A stretch of 33,117 nt of DNA from Oscillospiraceae bacterium (GTDB taxonomy: Bacteria; Bacillota; Clostridia; Oscillospirales; Oscillospiraceae), in assembly GCA_902783035.1 (NCBI GenBank), contig CACZPK010000032.1, positions 1 to 33,117 on the forward strand. Reading direction: 5' to 3'. Made by a program: the position numbers and the translations under genes. Positions 24,801-31,510 of the stretch are shown in pieces. Every line of letters starts with the position of its first letter. The first letter of the stretch is position 1. A model generated the notes under the pieces. The model was not told the DNA's origin, did no database searches, and worked only from the letters and a program-made list of their open reading frames with translations.

Positions 24801-25655
24801 TCACAGATAGCGGCGAACACAGATCGCCGTTCTTCCTTTTTTGCTCAGGCCGCCGACCTCCGCAAGTTCAAACTTGCCCAGCCCGCGTGCCGAGACCACG
24901 TCTCCCGCACGCACAGCCGTGTCCGGTTTCGACGTTTCGCGGTAATTGAGCTGCACGCGGCCGGAGGCAATCAACTCCGCCGCCTTTGCGTGGCTCATGG
25001 AAAAGCCCGTCGCCGCCACAGCGTCCAAACGCAGCGTCGCCACCGTATCGCGCAGCTCTTTTACTTTCAATTCCGGCACACACAGCGCCGTAAGCGCGAT
25101 CCGCTCCGCATGCAGTTTTGCCCGTCCTGCGCCCGTCCATTCGTTTTGCAGATATTCCGCAATGTCGGCGCAAACAAGCACATCCGCCGCGCCGGGTGAA
25201 ACGAGGATATCGCCGATCCTGCCCCGCACAACGCCCAGCGCCATAAGGCTCCCCAGCAGGTCGCGGTGGGTCAGCTCGTCCGTCTCATGCCAGCGCACAC
25301 GCAGCGCCGCCATGCACGCCTCCGCATCCGGTTCCTCCTGCCAGTCGGGCAGAAAGCAGAGCATCCGCCGCTCCGCACGCGCATAACCGCCCGTAAAAGC
25401 CCAGCCGTCATGCCATGTCGCAGCGTGGAGCAGTTCTTCGGTGCCGCGCTGCTCCGACGGACTGAGAAAATCCGTGTGCGCGGGGGTGTTCCGCGTCCGG
25501 CTCCGTTCGCACAGATCCAGTATGTGCGAAAACAGGACACGTTCCTCCGCGTCTCTTGCCGCGCGGTCGAGCAGGGTTTTTCTGTCCGTCATAAACCAAC
25601 TCCGGCGCGCTGTCGCCAGCAATGGCAGAGCACGCTCAATGTAATAATCTTCCAT
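24801..25655 (-). CDS. ylmH: YlmH-family S4-domain RNA-binding protein
   Basis: RNA-binding protein of the YlmH family, linked in Firmicutes to ribosome rescue/quality control and, by gene neighbourhood in other genomes, to the cell-division gene cluster. The 284-residue product has an N-terminal helical region, a middle RRM-like part including LLGSLMALGVVRGRIGDI and a C-terminal S4 domain (about 190-255) with LDAVAATGFSMSHAKAAELI and GRVQLNYRETSKPDTAVRAGD. The ATG at 25655 has no ribosome site; a promoter 6 nt upstream suggests a leaderless message. The usual sepF/ylmG neighbours are not seen here. Confidence 0.9.
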   Translation of the reverse strand: MEDYYIERALPLLATARRSWFMTDRKTLLDRAARDAEERVLFSHILDLCERSRTRNTPAHTDFLSPSEQRGTEELLHAATWHDGWAFTGGYARAERRMLCFLPDWQEEPDAEACMAALRVRWHETDELTHRDLLGSLMALGVVRGRIGDILVSPGAADVLVCADIAEYLQNEWTGAGRAKLHAERIALTALCVPELKVKELRDTVATLRLDAVAATGFSMSHAKAAELIASGRVQLNYRETSKPDTAVRAGDVVSARGLGKFELAEVGGLSKKGRTAICVRRYL

Positions 25656-25660
25656 TCATC

Positions 25661-25689
25661 AGCATACCACAACCGCACGACAGATGCAA
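25661..25689 (-). promoter_or_regulatory. Possible promoter for a leaderless ylmH message
   Basis: Minus-strand TTGCAT (25689-25684), 17 nt, extended -10 TGGTATGCT with TATGCT at 25666-25661. Transcription would begin at or beside the A of the ylmH ATG (25655). The -35 box is weak; the same TATGCT with TGn extension occurs before tRNA-Asp in this window. Confidence 0.45.
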
Positions 25690-25691
25690 GG

Positions 25692-25727
25692 CAAAAAACC
25701 GCGGTCCGCCTCAGGCGGGCCGCGGTT
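25692..25727 (-). terminator. Rho-independent terminator after the zinc-ribbon/Ig-like protein gene
   Basis: On the minus strand AACCGCGGCCCGCC-TGA-GGCGGACCGCGGTT (14 bp with one G-T pair) is followed directly by TTTT. It lies 16 nt past the stop codon at 25744 and overlaps the candidate -35 region of ylmH. Confidence 0.92.
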
Positions 25728-25743
25728 GCGGTAAATATGCGGT

Positions 25744-26853
25744 TCAGCGGACGCGAATGATGCAGTTGACGGTCGCGTCGCCCACGGTGGCGGTCATCGT
25801 GGTCTTTTTGCCGTGTTCCTGCGGCGTCACGGTACCGTTGTCGGAGATCGTGGCGACGGAGGGATCGGCGGACTTCCATGTGGCCTGTACCTCCTTGCCG
25901 TTTTCGTCCACAACGATCAGTCGGATGACATCGCCGCCGATGCTCACCGTACAGTCATAGGTCTTCGTGTCCCCATCCTTGGGCAGAACACCCGTGAGGT
26001 TGGTGCGCAGCTTGAGCGACGAGGCATCCACATGCGTCGGCGTGGCGGCCGGCGTGCTCGGCGTGGAAGGCGTGCTCGGCTCGGACGGTGTACTCGGCGT
26101 TGCCGGCGCGGGCGTCGTGGAGGTGCCCGGCGCAGCGGGCGCAACGGGTGTGATCGGCTCCGCCGTCGTCGGCGCGTCGGCCGCTGCCGCGGTCTTGCCC
26201 GTGTTGCGCACGTAGAGTGTGCACGTCAGGTCGCGGGAACCGACCTTGCAGTGGATCGTCGTCTTGCCGTTGGCAATGGCGGTCACCTTGCCGTTGCCGT
26301 CGATCGACGCAATATTGCCGTTGTCAATGCTCCAGTGCGGCGTCGCCTCCGTGCCGGAGAGTTTCAACGTCCAGCTGTCGCCCACACCGCTGAGGGTAAA
26401 GTCCTCACGGTTGAGCTTTGCGTTGGAGACGTCCACGTTCTCGTCCTCGACCGGCGTCTCCGGCACGGCGGGAACGTCAGGCACATCGCTGCCGCCGTTT
26501 TCCGATGCGCCGGAGTTCGGGTCAAAGAACGGGTCGTCGCTCTCCTTGCCGCTGTTGTCCGTCGTATTGCTGGCGGGGATGGCCGGCTCGGTCACCTCGC
26601 TCGGTTCCACGGGCGTCTCGCCCGGATGGAGGAACTTGTCACCGAACAGGTAAAAACTCATCAGCGCCAGCACCAGCACCAGCACGGCAATTATTCCGCC
26701 GCGGGCAGACTGGGCCTTTTGCTTGTTGGCGATGCGGCGTCTGGGTTTATATTTGATTTTGCGGGAACTGTCGCCGTCCTCCTCACAGAACGGGCAGCGC
26801 GGATAGCTGGCGGAATACATCTCCCCGCATTCCGGGCATTTGATCAGATCCAT
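25744..26853 (-). CDS. Zinc-ribbon membrane protein with two extracellular Ig-like (Big_2) domains
   Basis: Protein of unknown function whose layout suggests a link between cytoplasm and cell surface. Of 369 residues, 1-25 form a zinc ribbon (C6, C9, C20, C23; CPECG and CPFC knuckles), followed by a very basic stretch (31-51) and one membrane helix (about 52-71). An acidic Pro/Ser linker leads to a first Big_2-type domain (about 148-217, with WSIDNGNIASIDGNGKVTAI). A Pro/Thr/Ser-rich spacer (222-275) follows, then a second Big_2-type domain (about 276-369, with WKSADPSVATISDNGTVTP). Both domains end in a similar C-x-x-x-V-R strand. The basic stretch after the ribbon predicts an inside N-terminus. 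GAGGAG precedes the ATG; its own promoter and terminator make it a single-gene unit. Confidence 0.88.
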   Translation of the reverse strand: MDLIKCPECGEMYSASYPRCPFCEEDGDSSRKIKYKPRRRIANKQKAQSARGGIIAVLVLVLALMSFYLFGDKFLHPGETPVEPSEVTEPAIPASNTTDNSGKESDDPFFDPNSGASENGGSDVPDVPAVPETPVEDENVDVSNAKLNREDFTLSGVGDSWTLKLSGTEATPHWSIDNGNIASIDGNGKVTAIANGKTTIHCKVGSRDLTCTLYVRNTGKTAAAADAPTTAEPITPVAPAAPGTSTTPAPATPSTPSEPSTPSTPSTPAATPTHVDASSLKLRTNLTGVLPKDGDTKTYDCTVSIGGDVIRLIVVDENGKEVQATWKSADPSVATISDNGTVTPQEHGKKTTMTATVGDATVNCIIRVR

Positions 26854-26876
26854 GCCATACTCCTCGGATGGTAAGT

Positions 26877-26924
26877 ATTATGTTAACTTATACATTATGT
26901 AAATTTCACACATATTGACATAAT
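26877..26924. repeat. Three copies of ATTATGTNA in the upstream region of the zinc-ribbon gene
   Basis: ATTATGTTA (26877-26885, plus), ATTATGTAA (26894-26902, plus) and ATTATGTCA (26924-26916, minus) share a 9-base pattern. The first two start 17 nt apart. The third overlaps the -10 box of the predicted minus-strand promoter (26920-26947). They could be operator half-sites; AT-rich composition makes chance copies possible. Confidence 0.35.
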
Positions 26925-26947
26925 ATCACATTTTCGTCTCTCGTCAA
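26920..26947 (-). promoter_or_regulatory. Promoter of the zinc-ribbon/Ig-like protein gene
   Basis: Minus-strand TTGACG (26947-26942), 16 nt, TATTAT (26925-26920). The predicted start near 26913 gives a leader of about 60 nt, AT-rich and containing two of the ATTATGTNA copies. Confidence 0.6.
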
Positions 26948-26988
26948 CCTTTCTTTTCAGGAAATTTTTCCCGTTTCGACACCAAGCC

Positions 26989-27017
26989 TTGATTTTCTGT
27001 TGTCCGATGCCTATAAT
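26989..27017 (+). promoter_or_regulatory. Promoter of the uridine kinase gene
   Basis: TTGATT (26989-26994), 17 nt, consensus TATAAT (27012-27017). The predicted start near 27024 rules out the in-frame upstream ATG at 27007 and supports the ATG at 27063 behind AGGAGG. Confidence 0.8.
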
Positions 27018-27062
27018 GGTGTGGAAAAAAGTGGAAGCAGGGTACAGACAGGAGGTTACTTG

Positions 27063-27704
27063 ATGAGCGTCATGTTTATCGGCGTTGCCGGCGGCACCGG
27101 TTCGGGCAAGACCACGCTGACCGAGCATCTGAAGCAGCACTTTGGGGAGGATATCACCGTCATCCACCACGACAGCTATTACAAGCGGCAGGATCTCCCC
27201 TTTGAGGAACGCTGCAAGCAGAACTACGACCACCCCGATGCATTCGATACGCCCATGCTCGTCGAGCATCTGCGTGCGCTCAAAGCAGGCAAATCCGTAC
27301 GCGTTCCGGTCTACTCCTACACCGAGCACCAGCGCACCGACGAAACCGAGCTGGTGCGCCCGTCGAAAGTGGTCATCGTCGAGGGCATTCTCATCTTCCA
27401 CCACCCCGTCCTGCGCCAGATGCTGGACATCAAGATCTTTGTGGAAACGGACGCCGACGTACGCATTCTCCGCCGCGCGCTGCGCGACGTGCGTGACCGC
27501 GGCCGCACGCTGGAAAGCGTGGTGACGCAGTACCTCACGACGGTCAAGCCCATGCATGAGCAGTATGTCGAGCCGACGCGCAAATACGCGGACATCATCG
27601 TGCTGGAGGGCGGACGCAATCTGGTCGCGCTGGACATGATCATGCAGCGCATCGAAAACCACATCGCCACCACCGATATACTGACGGAAAACGTCGAAGG
27701 GTGA
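27063..27704 (+). CDS. udk: Uridine kinase
   Basis: Phosphorylates uridine and cytidine to UMP and CMP in pyrimidine salvage. With the start at 27063 (AGGAGG 7 nt upstream) the product is 213 residues, normal for bacterial Udk. The P-loop GGTGSGKT is at residues 10-17, then HHDSYYKRQDLPFEER with the substrate-binding region, NYDHPDAFDTPMLVEHLRAL, the VIVEGILIFHHPVLR segment and IFVETDADVRILRRALRDVRDRGR (lid region; read as separate short blocks). It is monocistronic, bounded by a near-consensus promoter and a strong terminator. A related phosphoribulokinase-type function is unlikely given length and motifs. Confidence 0.95.
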   Translation: MSVMFIGVAGGTGSGKTTLTEHLKQHFGEDITVIHHDSYYKRQDLPFEERCKQNYDHPDAFDTPMLVEHLRALKAGKSVRVPVYSYTEHQRTDETELVRPSKVVIVEGILIFHHPVLRQMLDIKIFVETDADVRILRRALRDVRDRGRTLESVVTQYLTTVKPMHEQYVEPTRKYADIIVLEGGRNLVALDMIMQRIENHIATTDILTENVEG

Positions 27705-27714
27705 GAACTCATTC

Positions 27715-27755
27715 AAAAGGAAGCGCCGCAGAACGATTCTGCGGCGCTTCCTTTT
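27715..27755. terminator. Bidirectional terminator between udk and the chr genes
   Basis: A perfect 19-bp stem, AAAAGGAAGCGCCGCAGAA / TTCTGCGGCGCTTCCTTTT, with a CGA loop. A-run on one side and T-run on the other let it end transcription both from udk (+) and from the birA-chr operon (-), whose last stop codon is at 27764. Confidence 0.95.
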
Positions 27756-27763
27756 ATGTTTTG

Positions 27764-28324
27764 TCATCCCGCAAGTCCCAGCACCATGCCGACAACGGCG
27801 GAGCCGAGGATAAAGACGATCGGGTGCAGATCCTTTGTTTTCTTCACTGCGTTTGTCAGCACAGCCAGCACCGCCGCAAGAGCAAGCATCCGCCAGTCCA
27901 CGGACGCAAGGGTTCCGTCCGGCAGGAACGACGCCTTCACCACCAGAACGCCCGCGGCAAGGATCATGCCCGTGGAGGCCGGACGCAGCCCGTAGAATGC
28001 GCCCTTGACGTAAGCGCTGTCGCGGAAACGCTGCAAAAAGGCGAAGATGATCAGGATCACGATGATGCTCGGCGTAATCACTCCCAGCGTTGCCACCACC
28101 GCACCGCCGACGCCCGCGGTAAGAAAGCCCACATAGGTTGCCATATTGACGCCGATGGGGCCGGGCGTCGACTCCGACACCGCCACCATGTCCGCCAGCT
28201 GTGCGTGGGTAAACCACCCCATGCGGTCAGAAATATCATAGAGGAAAGGCAGTGTCGCCATACCGCCGCCGACGGCAAACAGTCCCGTTTGAAAGAACTC
28301 CCAGAACAGGCGCAGGTAGATCAT
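27764..28324 (-). CDS. Chromate transporter family (CHR) protein, second of a pair
   Basis: Short single-domain member of the CHR (ChrA-like) membrane transporter family. The start at 28324 (MIYLRLFWEFFQTGLFAVGGG) overlaps the stop of the preceding CHR gene by 4 nt (ATGA); a longer open frame up to 28486 overlaps that gene and reads as unrelated basic sequence. The 186-residue product has about six hydrophobic segments and the family motifs FAVGGGMATLPFLY and STPGPIGVNMATYVGF. Paired short CHR proteins are taken to work together as a heterodimer equivalent to the fused two-domain transporter. Chromate is the named substrate of the family, but the physiological anion in gut-type anaerobes is not known. 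Confidence 0.9.
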   Translation of the reverse strand: MIYLRLFWEFFQTGLFAVGGGMATLPFLYDISDRMGWFTHAQLADMVAVSESTPGPIGVNMATYVGFLTAGVGGAVVATLGVITPSIIVILIIFAFLQRFRDSAYVKGAFYGLRPASTGMILAAGVLVVKASFLPDGTLASVDWRMLALAAVLAVLTNAVKKTKDLHPIVFILGSAVVGMVLGLAG

Positions 28325-28902
28325 TTCACCGCACCGTCCTTCCGACCGTCCGCTTTCCCGCCGCCCGTTTTCAGCAAAACCCGCAGCACGACGCCGGATA
28401 CCGCGGCAAACACCACGAACACCACAGGCGAGCATTTTGTCAGAATCGCGCCCGCGGCAACGAGCAGGAAGATTGCCGTTGTCCACGGATCGATGACAGA
28501 CTTTTTACCCAATTTCCATACGGCGTTGAAAATCAGCACGCACACGCATACGCGAATGCCGGCAAAAGCGTCCTTGACCCATGCCAGTTCGGAAAACTGC
28601 GTGATAACGCCCGCCAGCAGGGAAATAATAACGATGGGCGGAAACACAACGCCCAGCGTTGCGGCAACGCCGCCGGGAATGCCGTCCTTTTTGCGGCCGA
28701 TAAACGTGGCGGTGTTGACGGCGATAACACCGGGCGTACACTGGCCGATGGCGAAATAATCCGCCAGCTCTTCTTCGCTCGCCCAGCCCTTGTTCTCCAC
28801 GATCTCGCGCTGCAAAATGGGCAGCATGGCATAGCCGCCGCCAAAGGTCATTACACCGACCTTCGCAAAAGCCAGGAACAATTCCAGCAGTTTTCCGACC
28901 AT
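28321..28902 (-). CDS. Chromate transporter family (CHR) protein, first of a pair
   Basis: Partner of the following CHR gene. The 193-residue product has about six membrane segments and the family motifs FGGGYAMLPILQREIVE, QCTPGVIAVNTATFIG and a basic hydrophilic tail (GGGKADGRKDGAVK). It carries the GxPGG loop (GIPGGVAATLG) typical of CHR domains. The ATG lies 3 nt after the birA stop codon and its ribosome site (GGAG) is inside the last birA codons, so translation is probably coupled to birA. The two CHR proteins are homologous to each other but not identical, consistent with an old duplication and inverted topologies. Confidence 0.9.
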   Translation of the reverse strand: MVGKLLELFLAFAKVGVMTFGGGYAMLPILQREIVENKGWASEEELADYFAIGQCTPGVIAVNTATFIGRKKDGIPGGVAATLGVVFPPIVIISLLAGVITQFSELAWVKDAFAGIRVCVCVLIFNAVWKLGKKSVIDPWTTAIFLLVAAGAILTKCSPVVFVVFAAVSGVVLRVLLKTGGGKADGRKDGAVK

Positions 28903-28905
28903 TTT

Positions 28906-29907
28906 TTACTCCACGTAGCCATATAATCCGCGGACAGAGACCTCGCCCGTACGGATGACTTCCTTTGTACCGTTCTGGCGCATGACTTCCAGCCCCAGCT
29001 CATCGTCGACGCCGGTGGCAAGGACCTTTTCATGCACGTCCTCCCACAGCAGCTGCACCTCGCGCCCGATGGTCAGGCAGTCGCGCCGGTAAGCGTCGAG
29101 GTACGGCTGCATCCGGTGGCGCAGCAACGCCATATACAGCGCGTCCAGCTCCTCGATCATCGCCGCCGCCAGCGCCGCGCGGGAAATGCTCTGCCCTGTC
29201 TCGATGGCAAGCGAGGTGGCAATATCGCCCAGTTCCGCCGGAAAATCTTCCGGCGTATGCGCCACATTGACGCCAATGCCGATAATGACATATTGCAGCG
29301 CGCCGCTCTCGCCCTCCATGCTCAGTTCCGTCAGGATACCGGCGAGCTTCTTGCCGCCGAGCACGAGATCGTTTGCCCACTTGATCTGCGGGCGCACACC
29401 GGCAACACGCTCCACGGCGTTGCACATCGCCACGCCGCAAAAGCCCGTGATCGGCAGCAGGTGGTTCGGCTCCACCGGCGGGCGCAGCAGGGCGGAGAGA
29501 TATACGCCTTTGCCCGCGGGGCTCAGGAAACTGCGTCCGCGGCGCCCGCGGCCTCCCGTCTGCTCGTCCGCAACGGCAACCGTGCCGTCCACAACGCCCT
29601 CAGACGCGGCGCGCTTGAGATATGCGTTCGTGGAGTCGATGCGTTCAAAGCAGCAGAGCTTGCGTCCCACGAGCTTGATCTCCCCGAGCTTGGCGCGGAT
29701 CTCCGTCTCGCTCAGGCGGTCAGGTGCGTCCATCAGGCGGTAGCCCTGGCTCTTGCGCGCCTCGATGGCGTAGCCGTCGCGCCGCAGCGCGCTCACCGCC
29801 TTCCACACCGCCGCGCGGGTAATGCCCAGTTCACCGCTGATCCCCTCGCCGGAAATAAAGTGCCCGACGTTTGCCTGCAACAGCTTCAGTACGGTATCTT
29901 TACTCAT
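28906..29907 (-). CDS. birA: Bifunctional biotin--protein ligase / biotin repressor
   Basis: Activates biotin to biotinyl-AMP and attaches it to the lysine of carboxylase carrier proteins; the N-terminal domain represses biotin genes when biotinyl-AMP is plentiful. The start at 29907 (MSKDTVLKLL) is chosen for GAGGGG 8 nt upstream; the ATG at 29925 lacks a site. Of 333 residues, 1-60 form a winged helix (GISGELGITRAAVWKAVSAL). The ligase domain shows DSTN at 91-94, the GRGRRGR loop at 119-125, KWANDLVLGGKKLAGIL (KWPND motif with Ala for Pro) and a C-terminal SH3-like domain. First gene of a birA-chr-chr unit. A BirA-box-like sequence overlaps its promoter, so self-regulation is possible. Confidence 0.95.
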   Translation of the reverse strand: MSKDTVLKLLQANVGHFISGEGISGELGITRAAVWKAVSALRRDGYAIEARKSQGYRLMDAPDRLSETEIRAKLGEIKLVGRKLCCFERIDSTNAYLKRAASEGVVDGTVAVADEQTGGRGRRGRSFLSPAGKGVYLSALLRPPVEPNHLLPITGFCGVAMCNAVERVAGVRPQIKWANDLVLGGKKLAGILTELSMEGESGALQYVIIGIGVNVAHTPEDFPAELGDIATSLAIETGQSISRAALAAAMIEELDALYMALLRHRMQPYLDAYRRDCLTIGREVQLLWEDVHEKVLATGVDDELGLEVMRQNGTKEVIRTGEVSVRGLYGYVE

Positions 29908-29947
29908 AGCAGATCCCCTCTTCATGGTTAATCATTTTACCGCGATC

Positions 29948-29976
29948 AGTATACAATAGTTTTTTGCCATTGTAAA
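29948..29976 (-). promoter_or_regulatory. Promoter of birA
   Basis: Minus-strand TTTACA (29976-29971), 17 nt, TATACT (29953-29948). Start of transcription near 29941, leader about 34 nt. Confidence 0.8.
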
Positions 29977-30001
29977 CCTTTGATAATTTTTTCGTTGACG
30001 A
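29970..30001. promoter_or_regulatory. Candidate BirA operator overlapping the birA -35 box
   Basis: TTGTAAACC (29970-29978), 14 nt, then CGTTGACGA (29993-30001). The published BirA signal is TTGTAAACC, 14 or 15 nt, GGTTTACAA. The left half matches fully and the right half at 6 of 9 positions, with the right spacing. It covers the -35 box (29971-29976), where binding would block birA transcription. Confidence 0.5.
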
Positions 30002-30037
30002 AGGCAGAAATTTTTCATAATTATTGTGTTTTCCCTC

Positions 30038-30066
30038 TTGCCCTATCACTAAATGTGGAATACAAT
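30038..30066 (+). promoter_or_regulatory. Promoter of the MBOAT-SGNH unit
   Basis: TTGCCC (30038-30043), 17 nt, TACAAT (30061-30066). The predicted start near 30073 lies past the in-frame ATG at 30053, so translation should begin at the GTG at 30104. Confidence 0.6.
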
Positions 30067-30103
30067 ACTGTTATCATCGACATTATTTGACAAGGATCGT
30101 ATT

Positions 30104-31492
30104 GTGAGTTTTTCTGATCTGCGGTTCATTTTTTATGTACTGCCTGTTTTTGTATTTCTTCACGCCCTGATTCCCGGCAAGTGGCGCAACGTACTGCTCT
30201 TTCTGGGAAGCTTCGGGGTCTATGCCTACGGCGCGGGGCTTGTGGACGCTGCCATCCTTCTGGGGATCACGCTGCTGAACTATCTGTTCGGTCGCTGGAT
30301 CGCGCATGAAGAACCCTATATGCGCCGCGCCTTTTTGGGATTAGCGCTGTTCCTGGACTTCGGTGCGCTGTTCTTTTTCAAATACCTGCCCACGACCCTC
30401 GCTGCGCTTCGCCCCGTAATCGGCACGGATTATTCCTATCTGCGCATTGCGTTGCCGCTGGGCGTCAGCTTTTACGTCTTCCAGACGACGTCGTACCTCA
30501 TCGACGTGTGCCGCGGCAGCGTGGAGGCGGAGGAGAACTTCTTTGACTTCGCCGCCTTCGTCACCGCTTTCCCGCAGTTGACGATGGGGCCTATTCTGCG
30601 TTACGGTGACCTGCGCGCGGCGCTCAAGGAGCGCAAGCCCGTGCGCGAAGACATTGAGCAGGGTTTTCAGCTCTTTGCCATTGGTCTTTCGTTCAAGGTA
30701 TTGCTCGCCGACCAGCTGGCATACCTGTGGGTAGTGCTTGAGCGCATCGGTTTCGATTATATCTCCACGCCGCTGGCCTGGCTCGGCGCAGTGGGGTACA
30801 GCTTGCAGCTCTATTTCGACTTTCACGGCTACTCGCTTATGGCGATGGGCCTGGGCCGGATGTTGGCGCTGCCCGTTGCGCGCAACTTTGATGAGCCCTA
30901 CCTCTCCCGCTCGGTCAGCGACTTCTACCGCCGCTGGCACATGACGTTGGGCAGCTGGTTCCGCGACTATCTGTATATCCCGCTGGGCGGCAGCCGCAAC
31001 GGCACGGCGCGCACGATCCTCTCGCTCGCGGTCGTCTGGCTGCTGACGGGATTGTGGCACGGCCCCACGCTCAACTACCTGATCTGGGGCGGCGTGCTGT
31101 TCGTCTTCATCGCGCTGGAAAAGCTGTTCCTGCGCCGTTGGTTCGGCAAATTGCATGTCCTTCCCCACCTGTATCTGCTGTTTGTGATCGTGCAGACATG
31201 GGTCATCTTCCGTGTGGACCAGCTCTCCGATTTGCTTGCGTATTTCCGCCGTCTCTATCCGTTTTTCGGCAATGCGGAAGCGATCAACTACGGCGATTTC
31301 TACAAGTATTTCATCTCTTACTGGTGGCTCTTCGTCATCGGCATCGTGCTGTGCCTTCCCTGGCCACGGCGTTATTATGAGCGTTTTCGCACCAACGCGC
31401 TGGTTTGGATCCCGCTCTTTGCTCTGTTTTGGCTGAGTGTCTATTTTCTTTCCACCGGCTCGGGCAACGAGTTCCTATACTTCAGATTCTAA
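30104..31492 (+). CDS. MBOAT-family O-acyltransferase (AlgI/DltB-like)
   Basis: Membrane-bound O-acyltransferase that probably passes acetyl groups across the membrane for modification of an extracellular polysaccharide or wall polymer. I start it at GTG 30104 (SFSDLRFIFYVLPVFVFLHA), with AAGGAT upstream and the promoter just before; this gives 462 residues. About ten to twelve membrane helices are visible. Family marks are FSQLTMGPI-like FPQLTMGPILRYGDL, SVSDFYRRWHMTLGSWFRDY and LYIPLGGSRNG, then LLTGLWHGPTLNYLIWGG, with H319 as the conserved catalytic histidine and H279 in the RRWH motif. The SGNH-type partner gene follows by 18 nt. The polymer acceptor is not revealed by neighbours. Confidence 0.93.
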   Translation: MSFSDLRFIFYVLPVFVFLHALIPGKWRNVLLFLGSFGVYAYGAGLVDAAILLGITLLNYLFGRWIAHEEPYMRRAFLGLALFLDFGALFFFKYLPTTLAALRPVIGTDYSYLRIALPLGVSFYVFQTTSYLIDVCRGSVEAEENFFDFAAFVTAFPQLTMGPILRYGDLRAALKERKPVREDIEQGFQLFAIGLSFKVLLADQLAYLWVVLERIGFDYISTPLAWLGAVGYSLQLYFDFHGYSLMAMGLGRMLALPVARNFDEPYLSRSVSDFYRRWHMTLGSWFRDYLYIPLGGSRNGTARTILSLAVVWLLTGLWHGPTLNYLIWGGVLFVFIALEKLFLRRWFGKLHVLPHLYLLFVIVQTWVIFRVDQLSDLLAYFRRLYPFFGNAEAINYGDFYKYFISYWWLFVIGIVLCLPWPRRYYERFRTNALVWIPLFALFWLSVYFLSTGSGNEFLYFRF

Positions 31493-31510
31493 TGAATACG
31501 AGGTCAACTG

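Noticed and set aside
26915-26920. Plus-strand TTGACA as a -35 box for udk
   Set aside because: No -10-like sequence lies at the right distance; a near-consensus promoter exists closer to udk at 26989-27017.
28325-28486. N-terminal extension of the second CHR protein to 28486
   Set aside because: The extension reads as basic sequence out of frame over the preceding CHR gene; the ATGA overlap at 28321-28324 gives a normal family N-terminus.
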